Origin: Sapria himalayana
Taxonomy: Eukaryota > Streptophyta > Magnoliopsida > Malpighiales > Rafflesiaceae
DNA: 64,000 nucleotides
Assembly (NCBI GenBank): GCA_029783825.1
Contig: JAREIK010002980.1
Location: forward strand, 18,100 to 82,099
Direction: 5' to 3'
The notes below the pieces were generated by a model. The model saw only the letters and a list, made by a program, of their open reading frames with translations. It was not told the origin of the DNA and ran no database searches. Positions 1 through 11,548 of the stretch are shown piece after piece. Numbering within the stretch: the first letter of the stretch is position 1; each line of letters starts with the position of its first letter. A program made the position numbers and the translations under genes.

Positions 1-492
1 AAAAATTATTTTAAGTTTTTTTTTTCATTTTCTAGGTTATAACCATTGAAAATATTATAATTTTTAATTTTTTTTCAAATGTTAATACAATATTTAATTA
101 TAATAATCATAAAAATTATATATCATGTAAATTCAATATAAATAATTTTATTGATCGATATTATAATACTGATCATAAAATAGATTAATAAACTATTATT
201 AATAAGATAGATATTAATTTATATATATTTTCAAAACATAAAATGATTCAAGATCAAAGTAAAATATATTACTAAATAATAATTTTTTATTTTTAAATTT
301 TTGATTCTATTTATAAGCTGATAAATTTTTTTGATGAAGATAAATTATTTAAATTATATTTGTCTGATTCATAATTTTATTTTGCAATTAATATTTCTAT
401 AAAAACAAACTAATAAATAATTAAAATGAATATTGAAATTATAATGAATACAAATAAAAATGAGATTTATGATTAATTATTTAGGGTATACC

Positions 493-572
493 GGTTTAAT
501 GGTTTAAGTATTTAGGAGTTTAGGAGTTTAGTGATTTAAGTGTTTAGGGATTTAGAAGTTTATATGTTTTAT
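493..572 (+). repeat. 8-bp periodic telomere-like tract inside a satellite unit
   Basis: Ten successive octamers without any indel, running from GGTTTAAT to TGTTTTAT. Most fit NRTTTARN, for example TATTTAGG, AGTTTAGG and TGTTTAGG. The tract starts just after a GGTATACC palindrome and ends at the AT-rich lead-in to the next P1 dyad. Similar tracts occur in nearly every unit, for example at 9236-9315 and 33989-34060. The words resemble the plant telomere repeat TTTAGGG, but the period is 8 and not 7. Confidence 0.9.
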
Positions 573-1340
573 TTAAATAATGAAATAAAAAAAATTATTT
601 TTCAAATTTTTTATCAATTTTGAACGTTATAAACTTTATAAATATAATAATTTTTAAATTTTTGTTAAATGTGAATACAATATTTAGTTATAATAAACAT
701 AATAATTATCTATCATGTAAATTAAAAATAAACAATTTTATTGAAAGATATTAATAAACTAAATAGAAATATAATAATGATTAAAAAATAAATTAATAAA
801 CTATTATTTATTGATAGATATTTATATAATATTTATAAATACTTAAACATTTAAAGATCATTTAAATGTTTAAGTATTTAAAGGTATTGGGATTTTGGGG
901 TTTAGGAGTTTAATGATTTAAGTGTTTAGGTATTTAGTAGTTTATAGGTTTTATATAAACAATAAAATTAAAAAAAAATTATTTTTGTAATGTTATCTTA
1001 TTTTCAAAGATGATAACCTTTAAAAATATAATATTTTTTAAATTAATTTCAAATGTAAATATAATATTTTGTTATAATATTCTTTATAATTATATAGCAT
1101 GTAAATTCAATATAAATAATTTTATTGATAAATATTCTAATAATGATCAAAAAATAAATTAATAATTTATTATTAATACGATAGATATCAATTAAAATAT
1201 AATTACAAAACCTAAAATGATTCAGAAGCAAAGCTAAATATATTACTATATAATAATTTTTTGTTTTGAAAATTTTTTTTCTTTTTAAAAGTTTATCTAT
1301 AATTTTTTGATGAAAAATAATTTATATAAATTATTTTTGT

Positions 1341-1620
1341 CTAGCTCAATTAATTTTGTAATTAATATTTATATATAAATAAACATATAAATAATTAAAA
1401 TGAATATTTAAAATTATAATGAAAAAAAAATGAGATTTATTATTTATTATTTATTATTTAAAGATACTATTTTAATTTAAATTAGATTTGTCTCACTAAT
1501 AATTTATTTTGTAATTGATATTTCTATAAAAATAAACTAATAAATAATTAAAATAAAAATTTAAATTTTATTCAATAAAAATTAAAATGAGATTTATGAT
1601 TTATTATTAATCTATACCAG
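1341..1620 (+). repeat. Internal partial duplication that makes a long (~750 bp) satellite unit
   Basis: The unit tail (TTTTGTAATTAATATT, then a run of AAATAAAC, TAATTAAAATGAATATT and GAGATTTATTATTTATTATT) is present twice in tandem. The first copy is at about 1341-1460 and a diverged second copy at about 1488-1615. This explains the unit length of about 750 bp against the usual 600 bp. The same tandem tail is visible in other long units, for example near 2100-2360, 10080-10330, 15060-15330, 19580-19860, 29350-29620 and 46310-46580. Confidence 0.8.
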
Positions 1621-4297
1621 TTTAATGGAATAAGTATTTAGAGGTTTTGTCATTTAGGAGTTAATCAATTTTTGTTTTTAGGCTTTTAGTGGTTTATAGG
1701 TTTTATTTAAAAAATAAAATAACAATAAATATTTTTTTATTATTTTTTGATATTTTCAAATGTTATAACCTTTCAAAATATAAATTTTTAAATTTTTTTC
1801 AAAAGTGAATACAATCTTTAGTTATAATAATCATTATATTTATAAATCATATAAATTCAATATAAACAATTTTTTTGATAAATATTCTAATAATGATCAA
1901 AAAATAAATTAATAATCTATTATTAATAAGATATATTTCAATTAAAAAATAGATAGATATCGATTAAAATATAATTATAAAACCTAAAATGATTCAGAAG
2001 CTAATCAAAATATATTACTATATAATAATTTTTTGTTTAGAAATTTTTTACTTTTAAAAAGTTAATAAATAATTTTTTGATGAAAAATAATATATATAAA
2101 TTAAATTTGTCTAATTCAATTTATTTTGTAATTAATATTTATATATAAATAAACAAATAAATATTTAAAATGAATATTAAAATTATAATGAAAAAAAATA
2201 AGATTTATTATTTATTATTTAGGAATACCTGTTTAATTGAAATAAAATCTGTCTCACTAATAATTTATTTTGTAATTAATATTTCTATAAAAATAAATAG
2301 ATAAATAATTAAAATAAAAATTTAAAATTATACTGAATAATAATTAAAATGAGATTTAAGATTTACTATTATTGTATACGAGTTTAATGGTTTAATTATT
2401 TAGTGGTTTTGTGTATATGAGTTTAACCATTTATGTTTTTAGGCTTTTAGTAGTTTATAGGTTTTATATAAAAAAATAAATAAATAAATAAAATTTCTAT
2501 AATTTGTTATCATTTTCATAGGTTATAACCTTAGAAAATATAATAATATTTACAATTTTCTGAAATGTGAATACAATATTTAGTTATAATAATATTAATT
2601 ATTATATATCATATAAATTCAAAATAAATAATTTTATTGATAGATAATATAATAATGATCAAAAATTAAATTAATAAACTAATAATAAAAAGATAGATAT
2701 TAATTAAAAAATATTTACAAAACCCAAATTGATTCAAAATTAAAGTAAAATATATTACTGGATAATAATTTTTAATTTTTAAATTTTTACTTCTTTTAAA
2801 AGCATATATTTAAAAAAAAAATAAATTAATTAAATTAAATTTGTCACACTCATACTTTATTTTGTAATAAATAATTCTATAAAAATAAACTAATAAAATA
2901 ATTAAAATGAATATTTAAAATTATAATAAATAGAAATAAAAATTAGATTTATTAATTATTAAGTAGTATATAGAAGATTAATGGTTTATGTAGTTAGGCA
3001 TTATGGGGTTTAGGAGTTTACTGATTTAACTGTGTATGCATTTAGTGGTTTATAATTTTTATTAAAGAAAAAAAATAAAAAAAAATATTTTTATTATTTT
3101 TTGATATTTTCAAATGTTATAACCTTTGAAAATATAAAAATTTATAAATTTTTTTCAAAACTGAATAAATATTTATTTATAATAATCATAATAATTATAT
3201 ATCATATAAATTCAATATAAATTATTTTATTGATAGATATTCTAATAATTATCAAAAAATAAATTATAAATTTATTATGAATAAGATTGATATTACTTAA
3301 AATATAATTTCAAAACCTAAAATGATTCAAAAGCAAAGTAAAATATTTCACTTTATAATAATTATTTGGTTTAAAATTTTTATTCTTTTTATAAGCTTAT
3401 CTATTTTTTGATGAAATATAATTTTTATAAATTATATTTTTAATTCATAATTTATTTTATAATTAATATATATATATATAAATAAAAAACTAAACAATCA
3501 AAATGAATTTTTTTAATTATAATGAAAACAATAAAAAAATGTGATTTATTAATTATTATTTCGGGTATACCCATTTAAACGATTATCTATATAGGGGTAT
3601 CGGGATTTTGTACTTTAGTGATTGAAGTGTTTAGGAATTTAGTGATTTATATGTTTTATTTAAATAATGAAATAATAAAAAAAATATTTTTTTTGTTTTT
3701 TCAAATGTTCAAAGGTTATAATATTTGAAAATATATTAATTTTGAAATTTTATTCAAAAGTGAATACAATATTTAGTTATAATATTTATTAAATTTCTAT
3801 ATCATATAAATTAAATATAAATTTTTCTATTGATAAATTTCTAATAATGATCAAAAAATAAATTAATAATCTATTATTAATAAGTTAGATATCAATTAAA
3901 ATATAATTACAAAACCTAAAATGATTCATAAACAAAGTAAATAATATTACTATAAAATAATTTTTTGTTTTTAATTTTTTTCTTCTTTTAATAAGGTTAT
4001 CTATATTTTTTTGTTGAAAAGTAATTTATATAAATTATATTTTCTAACTTATATTTTATTTTGTAATTATTATTTATTTAAAAATAAACAAATAAATAAT
4101 TAAAATTAATATTTAAAATTATAATGAAAAAAATAAAAATGATATTTATTATTTATTATTTAGGATATACAAGTTTAAAAGATTTATCTATTTAAAGTTT
4201 TCGAGATTTAGAAGTTATTGATTTAAGGATTTATGAATTTAATGGTTTATAGCTTTTATTTAAACAATTAAAAAAAATTATTTTTGATATTTTTTCA

Positions 4298-4327
4298 AAT
4301 TTTCAAATTTTTTAAAATTTGAAAATT
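4298..4327. repeat. Variant P1 dyad with replaced centre
   Basis: A perfect inverted repeat with 14-base arms (AATTTTCAAATTTT and its reverse complement) around a TT loop, at the expected P1 position of this unit. The outer bases TTTTCAAA and TTTGAAAA are those of canonical P1, but the GGTTATAACC centre has been replaced by AT-only sequence. Symmetry is therefore kept although the sequence changed. Confidence 0.85.
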
Positions 4328-7320
4328 ATTTAAAATTTTTTAAATAATAACATTTGAAAATAAAATATTTGAAAATAAAATATTTAAATAATAAAATAAT
4401 AAAAAAATAATTTTTGTGATTTTTTATCATTTTTTAAGTATATAACCTTAGAAAATAAAATAATTTTTAAATTTTTTTCAAATGTAAATATAATATTTAG
4501 TTATAATAATCATAATATTTGTAATACATTTAAATTCAATATAAGTAATTTTATTGATAGATATTATAATAATGATCAAAAAATAAATTAATAAACTATT
4601 ATTAATAAGATTGATAGCATTAAAATATAAATGCAAAACCTATAATGATTCAAAATCAAAGTAAAATATATTACTAAATGATAATTTTTTGTTTTTAAAT
4701 TTTTACTTCATTTTATAAGCTTATATTAATTTTTTGATTAAAAATAAATTATTAAAATTATATTTGTCTCACTATTTATTTTGCAATTAATATTTCTATA
4801 AAAAATAAACTAATAAATAATTAAAATGAATATTTAAAATTATAATGAATACAAATTAAAATGAGATTTATGATTTATTATTAATGTATACTAGTTTAAA
4901 GGATTAAGTATTTAGATGTTTTATCATTTGTTAATTTAGCGATTTATGTTTTTAGGCATTTAGTGGTTTATAGGTTTTATTTAAACAAAAAAATATTAAA
5001 AAAAAATTAATAATTTTTTCTCATTTTCATAGGTTATAACCTTTGAAAATATAATAATAATTAATATTTTTTAAATGTAAATATAATATTTTAGTTATAA
5101 TAATATTAATAATTATATATCTTATGAATTCAATATAAACAATTTTATTGATAGATATTATAATAATAATCAAAAATTAAATTAATAAACTATTAATAAA
5201 AAGATAGAAATTAATTAAAAAATACTTACAAAACCCAATTTGATTTAAAATTAAAGTAAAATATATTACTAAATAAGAATTTTAAATTTTTAAATTTTTA
5301 CTTCTTTTATATGCGTATATATATTATTTCATTAAAAATAAATTATTTAAAGTATATTTGTCGCACTCATAATTTATTTTGTATTAAATATTTTTATAAA
5401 AATATACTTATAAATAATTAAAATGAATATTTAAAATTTTAATACATAGAAATAAAAATTAGATTAATTATTAATTATTTATTATTTATTATATATCGGT
5501 TTAATGGTTACTATATTTAGGCATTACGTGGTCTGGGAGTTTACTTATTTAACTATGTATGCATTTAGTAGTTTATATGTTTTATTTAAAAAATAAAAAA
5601 ACAAAAAATTTATTTTTATTATTTTTTGATATTTTCAAAGTTTATAACCTTAGAAAATATAATAATTTTTAAATTTTTTTCAAAAGTGAATTTAATATTT
5701 AGTTATAATAATCATTATGTTTATATTTCATATAAATTCAATATAAATAATTTTATTGATAAATATTATAATAATGATCAAAAAATAAATTAATAATCTA
5801 TTATTAATAAGATAGATATCATTGATAGGATAATTACAAAACCTAAAATGATTCAGAAGCAAAGCAAAATATATTACTATATAATAATTTTTTGTTTTGA
5901 AATTTTTTCTTCTTTTAAAAAGTTTATCTATATTATTTTGATTAAAAATAATTTTATAAATTATATTTGTGTAACTCATAATTTATTTTGTAATTAATAT
6001 TTATATAAAAATAAACAAATATATAATTAAATTTGAATATTTAAAATTAAAATGAAAAAAAAATGAGATTTATTCTTTATTATTTATGATATACCGGTTT
6101 AATTTAAATTAGATCTATCTCACTAATAATTTATTTTGTAATTAATATTTCCATAAAAATAAACTGTTAAATAATTAAAATTAAAATTAAAATTATACTG
6201 AATAATTAAAATAATTTATTTTGTTCCTCTCTCAACTCTAGAATGATTGCTAAAGCTCTAACCAAAATAATATGAGCTTTTACTTTATCTCTATTATGTC
6301 TCATCATATTTGATGTTGAATCACTGGGCTATCAAACATAATATGACTCATGTACGCTAACAGACCAAACCAAAGTTGTACCCCTATGTGTTGAAATAGC
6401 TAGTTGTTTAGGATGTTATTTATATTGATTATTGAAATTTCTTCTAAAATATCTATCATGCACACACTCAAAGAAATTTTTTTAAAACATATTTCACCTC
6501 TAAAAAAAATAACAACCTTGTAGCCTATTAGAACAAACTAGCCCCATGGCGGTTTGAGCAGGGCAAGAAGTATGGGCTCTCTTTCAATCAAGAATCAAAA
6601 AATAAATTTTATTGGCATGTCTAAGCCTTTTTTTATTTCCTCATGGATATGAAAAGTATAATTTATTTCTTTTTATATTAAATGAGTTATGTATACAAGC
6701 TCACAATACCCCAAAAGCTATAAATGAATGATATTCAAATGTATAAAAGGTTTTAATCATTGCTCAAAATATTAGTCTTCCATATTGACACTTGAGGTCA
6801 CAAATCAAAGGAAAAAGCCATAGTGATATTTCCAATCCCAAGAATTTTAGCTATAGAAAGTTATAAATAGTAGTACTCGAGCTTTAACTATTTCTAGGGT
6901 CGTGACTTTTGCTCTTGAGGAATGTCCAAAGTTACAATCATTCCTAGTGCAATGAGTTTGCAATATAAAGATAAAATGCACAACTATGGTCATATCCAAT
7001 ACTGTGACCCAGTATTATAGCGATAAATTTGTATTCATGCTCATTCTTAGAGCCATAACAATATGTTTAACAAAGAGACACAAGTTATGGCATATTCTCA
7101 TCGATATGATTTTGTGTTTTACAGACAAAATATACAATCATGACCATTGCTAATGCTACAATAATCTAAAGCAAGAAAGAATTGAATCCATAACTCACCC
7201 CTTGAGTCATGACTTTGTGTTACATATACAAAAAGATAAAACTGTGAAATTCCTAAAAGTTGTGAATTTTAATTTAAATTTAATATTTAGTCATTTGATT
7301 ATAAAAATGCAAAACATGAG

Positions 7321-7399
7321 ATTTAGGATTTAGGGTTTATGGATTAGGGTTATAGTTTATTGTTTAAGGTTCAGGATTTAAAGTTAATGGTTTATGGTC
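7321..7399 (+). repeat. Degenerate plant telomere-type heptamer tract in element A copy 1
   Basis: A run of 7-base words close to GTTTAGG (for example ATTTAGG and GTTTATGG with slips), the plant TTTAGGG telomere repeat in decayed form. It lies directly beside the oligo(T) tract. The period of 7 separates it from the 8-bp tracts of the satellite. Confidence 0.8.
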
Positions 7400-7434
7400 T
7401 TTTTTGTTTTTTTTTGGAAAATACATACTTTATT
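7400..7434 (-). other. Retroposed 3' end: AATAAA signal and poly(A) on the minus strand
   Basis: Read on the minus strand, AATAAA (7434-7429) is followed about 14 bases later by a 16-base A tract with one interruption (7415-7400). That is the spacing of a polyadenylated transcript end. It suggests that the sequence to the right (about 7416-8686, minus strand) was once copied from an RNA. This is inference: no target-site duplication and no source gene are identified. Confidence 0.5.
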
Positions 7435-8686
7435 TATCATTTAGGCACACAACTTACAAGAGACTAAAAAGCTGACTAATTTAGGCCAGCCAACCAAATC
7501 CTATGCACCTTAATGATTCTATGCATAAAATACATAAAAAATCATAATGCCTAATAATTCAAAGTGTACGAATACAACTAAAATCACCTAGCATTCCCAC
7601 ACTTCAGAGTTGGCATTGAGTCATTATGCACACTACGTCTTTTCCATTCAGATTTGTCCTAGCCTTTTGGAGGAACCTGAATGATGCACCATATTAAAAC
7701 TATGCATATATAAGATTGTGCATGTGTGTGACATGCAGCATCAAACGTTTGCCTATGTCATTACTATGTAATGGAATACATGTAAAACTGAATACCCATA
7801 AATCCACAAGTCCATATCTACGGCACTTTGTCAATTCTTTATTACCTCTAAATTCCACATTCTTTTGCTCAAATGATCTTCAAAAGAGTATCTCTTGGGT
7901 TAGAATACTTCCTCCTCGATCTCCAAAAAGTGGCTGTATGTTGCACCGATAAAATATAAAAAAATATGCATGCATCAGTGTGCATGTGTGATGAGGTCCA
8001 TCTCATAATCTAATTATCTATGCGTACAACCAAACTAGAATACAAGTAAAATTACAAAATGCTATAAAGATGTGTCTTTTGCTCCCGGAAGTGTAGCATC
8101 ACCTAATGTGTATTTACAAAATGCATTAGTGGGCCCCACTTAGAGATACTTATGGGTCCAGTTGCCCACATTGCATGCTACATAGAGAATAGACAAGATT
8201 GTGTGTCTAAGTATGTCATGATATGTCTCTACAAGTACATGGTGCATACAAAGTCCAAAATACAAATAAGACTACAACATAAACTACAAGTTTGAATCTT
8301 TCGTTCCCGTGTGGCGGGTCTGGACTCCATTGCTTACTAGCCCTGCTTAGTGATGCTTCGGATTTTTCTGGCGCTTCAATTAATCATGGATTACCTGGTA
8401 CTCTTGTTGGGCGACGGTTGCGTGGCCCTATATGTTGTATGATAGGGCTAGTGGGACCCACTCCTAGCTACATCTGGGTTTACTCCTGACCTCTTTGCTC
8501 GGTCTCGTCAGTTGTCTGAATGTTATCATCCCGGCTTGCTAGTTGGACCCTCTACAAGCTGGTGGCCGAAACTTCTGGCTGCTTCCAACACTTGCTGGCC
8601 CCTCTAAATGCTACACAAGAATGGACAAGAATAATGGCACGTGTGTACTATTGTCCGTCGCTATGTGTGTGTGGTGCAAAGTATCA

Positions 8687-11008
8687 AGGTTTAGGAGTTT
8701 AGTAATTTAAATATTTAGGTATTTTGTGTTTTATAGGTTTTATTTAAATAATTAAATAACAAAAAAATCATTTTTATGATTTTTTTCTCATTTTCAAGGT
8801 TATAACCATTTAAAATATTTAATTTTTAATTTTTTTTCAAATGTTAATATAATATTTAATTATAATAATCATAAAAATTAAATATCATGTAAATTAAATA
8901 TAAATAATTTTATTGATCGATATTATAATACTGATCATAAAATAGATTAATAAACTATTATTAATAAGATAGATATTAATTAAAATATAATTGCAAAACC
9001 TAAAACGATTCAAAATCAAAGTGAAATATATTACTAAATAATAATTTTTTATTTTTACATTTTTGATTCTTTTTATAAGCTTATAAATTTTTTTGATGAA
9101 GATAATTTATTTAAATTATATTTTTCTCATTCATAATTTTTTTTGCAATTAATATTTCTATAATAAAAAACTAATAAATAATTATAATGAATACAAATAA
9201 AAATGAGATTTATGATTAATTATTTAGGTTATACCGGTTTAATGGTTTAAGTATTTAGGAGTTTAGGAGTTTAGTGATTTAAGTGTTTAGGAATTTAGTA
9301 GTTTATATGTTTTATTTAAATAATGAAATAACAAAAAAATTATTTTTCAAATTTTTTATCAATTTTGAAGTTTATAACCTTTATAAATACAATAATTTTT
9401 AAATTTTTTTCAAATGTGAATATAATATTTAGTTATAATAAAGATAATAATTATATATCATGTAAATTAAAAATAAACAATTTGAGTGATAGATATTAAT
9501 AAACTAAATATAAATATAAATCTAACAATGATCAAAAAATAAATTAATAAACTATTATTTATTGATAGATATTTATATATTATTTATAAATACGTAAACC
9601 TTTAAAGATGGTTTAAATGTTTAAGTATTTAAGGGGTTTGGGGTTTAGGAGTTTAATAATTTAAGCATTTAGTCATTTAGTTGTTTATAGGTTTTATATA
9701 AACAATAAAATAACAAAAAATTTATTTTTGTGATTTTATCTCATTTTCAAAGATTATAACCTTTAAAAATATAATAATTTTTAAATTATTTTCAAAAGTA
9801 AATATAATATTTAGATATAATAATCTTTATAATTATATATCATGTAAATTCAATATATACAATTTTATTGATAAATATTCTAATAATGATCATAAAAAAA
9901 TAATAATCTATTATTAATAAGATAGATATAAATTAAAATATAATTATAAAACCTAAAATGATTCAGAAGAAAAGCAAAATATATTACTATATAATAATTT
10001 TTTGTTTTGAAATTTTTTTTCTTTTAAAAAGTTTATCAATAATTTTTTGATGAAAAATAATTTATATAAATTATTTTTGTCTAACTCAATTTATTTTGTA
10101 ATTAATATTTATATATAAATAAACAAATAAATATTTAAAATGAATATTTAAAATTATAATAAAAAAATGAGATTTATTATTTATTATTTAGGGATACCGC
10201 TTTAATTAAAATTAGATATGTCTCACTAATAATTTATTTTGTAATTAATATTTCTATAAAATAAATTGATAAATAATTAAAATAAAAATTTAAAATTATA
10301 CTGAATAAAAATTAAAATGAGATTTATTATTTATTATTAATGTATACCAGTTTAATGGTTTTAGTATTTATAGGGTTTGTTGTTAGGAGTTTAGTGATTT
10401 ATGTTTTTAGGCTTTTAATGGTTTATAGGTTTTATTTAAAAAAATAAAATAACAAAAAAATGTCTATAATTTTTTATCATTTTCATAGGTTATAACATTT
10501 GAAAATATAAAAAATTTAAAATTTTTTGAGATTTTAATACATTATTTTGTTATAATCATATTAATAATTATATATCATATAAATTTAATATAAATAATTT
10601 TATTGATAGATATTATAATAATTATCAAAAATTAAAATTTTAAACTATTAATATTAAGATAGATATTAATAAAAAAATATTTACAAAACCCAAATTTATT
10701 CAAAATTAAAGTACCTTATATTACATGATAATAATTTTTAAATTTAGACTTCTTTTATAAGCGTATATTTTTTTTAGATAAATAATATTTTATTTAATTT
10801 ATATTTGTCCCACTCATAATTTATTTTGTAATAAATATTTCTAAATAAATATACTAATAAATAATTAAAATGAATATTTAAAAATATAATAAATGGCAAT
10901 AAAAAATAGATTTATTTATTATTAAGTATTATTTAGCGGTTTAATGGTTTATGTATTTAGGAATTACAGGGTTTAGGAGTTTACTAATTTAACTTTATAT
11001 GCATTTAG
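8687..11008 (+). repeat. AT-rich ~600-bp tandem satellite, block 2
   Basis: Satellite between element A copy 1 and hAT copy 1, with P1 dyads near 8798, 9369, 9752 and 10488. Its first two units repeat the beginning of the window: GGTTATAACCATT, TACTGATCATAAAATAGATT, then AAAGATGGTTTAAATGTTTAAG. The short 9369-9752 spacing (about 383 bp) matches the 626-1011 spacing in block 1. The unit is cut by the hAT insertion in its 8-bp tract, at GCATTTAG. No gene is seen. Confidence 0.93.
11001..11008. repeat. 8-bp target-site duplication, left copy (hAT copy 1)
   Basis: GCATTTAG directly precedes the element's first base, and the same 8 bases directly follow its last base at 14650-14657. Eight-base duplications are the hallmark of hAT transposition. 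The word is part of the satellite's 8-bp periodic tract. Confidence 0.95.
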
Positions 11009-11025
11009 TAGGGCTGCTCACGGGA
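11009..11025 (+). repeat. Left terminal inverted repeat of hAT copy 1
   Basis: TAGGGCTGCTCACGGGA pairs with the reverse complement of 14633-14649 at 14 of 17 positions. It immediately follows the GCATTTAG duplication. Confidence 0.92.
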
Positions 11026-11548
11026 GTATGAGATTCGTGACTCGACCCAAAGTCTTGTCCCGAAAGAATTGGGACTGAGAAAAATCCGTTGACTTTGAAT
11101 TTTCCCGTCCCGTTCCATCACGTATTTTTTATTTTGGGATGGTTACGGATCTTATTCAATATATATATATAACATGAAGATGCCACCAATTCCTCTACTG
11201 CCCATCCAATTCCGACGCACCTATTGCTGTTCTGATGAGTTCCTTGCGACCTCATGCCGTTCCAGCCGTGTTCAGTTAGGTCTAGTCCTTTTCCGTCGCA
11301 CTTTTGGTTACCGCCAATGTGTCCTAGATGCCACTAGCCTTTTGGTTTTTTTTTCTGACGAGAATTGAGTGATTAATTATTATTATTATTATGTGTTTTA
11401 GTCAGTTTTGTTGAGTATTGGTGGTGGTTTTGTGGTTGGGCCGAATGAGTGGGCTGAATGTGTTACAGTCTGTTTTGTAGAGCTTGCTTGCTTGAAATAT
11501 TTATATCTATTTATGCTTAACATATCATATTAATTAATGGCAATGCAG

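Larger units (their letters stand above)
1..6212 (+). repeat. AT-rich ~600-bp tandem satellite, block 1
   Basis: About ten diverged satellite units in head-to-tail order, recognised by the P1 dyad (GGTTATAACC or a variant) near 34, 626, 1011, 1757, 2521, 3115, 3714, 4300-4437, 5032 and 5640. Spacings are mostly 590-610 bp, with longer units of about 720-760 bp and one short unit of about 385 bp. Between dyads each unit holds an AT-rich body with recurring words such as AATGATCA and CAAAACCTAAAATGATTCA, then GGTATACC, then an 8-bp periodic tract. The first kilobase has the same unit types that follow element A at 8.7-9.7 kb. No gene is seen; open frames here are chance frames of the repeat. 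Confidence 0.93.
6213..8686 (+). mobile_element. Element A, copy 1 (unclassified 2.47-kb dispersed or segmental repeat)
   Basis: A moderately GC-richer insert in the satellite with three further copies in the window. Left junction: satellite text ending TTATACTGAATAATTAAAAT runs into TTTATTTTGTTCCTCTCTC. Right junction: GTGGTGCAAAGTATCA runs into GGTTTAGGAGTTTAG of the 8-bp tract. The first ~1.1 kb is AT-moderate and unrecognised. A heptameric telomere-like tract (7321-7399) and an oligo(T) (7400-7415) follow, then ~1.3 kb of unique sequence rich in GTGGGNCCCAC-like words. I see no convincing terminal inverted repeats, TG/CA LTR ends with target duplication, or Helitron ends. Short open frames such as 7716-7952 and 8292-8489 are broken in other copies, so coding is not supported. 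It may be a composite of older insertions now carried by the satellite. Confidence 0.85.

Noticed and set aside
1049..1231. Recurring minus-strand frames that read like MLLNHFRFCNYILI...
   Set aside because: Near-identical frames appear in many satellite units (also near 5728, 24936, 34099 and 50192). They start and stop at different points and consist of AT-driven Ile/Tyr/Asn/Leu. They are chance frames of the repeat, not genes.
7716..7952. Open frame MCMCVTCSIK... in element A
   Set aside because: Copy 3 has TGA for TGG and copy 2 has a 1-bp loss. There is no recognisable domain, and the poly(A) evidence points to a transcript on the opposite strand.
8292..8489. Open frame MNLSFPCGGSGLHCLL... 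in element A
   Set aside because: Present in copies 1, 3 and 4 but interrupted by TGA in copy 2. No domain is recognised. Its apparent conservation is explained by recent shared ancestry of the copies.
6213..8686. Element A as a solo LTR or Helitron
   Set aside because: Possible TG...CA ends (TGTTCC...GGTGCA) have no 5-bp duplication. No TC...CTRR ends with a terminal hairpin could be placed. All copies share one junction, so borders cannot be tested here.
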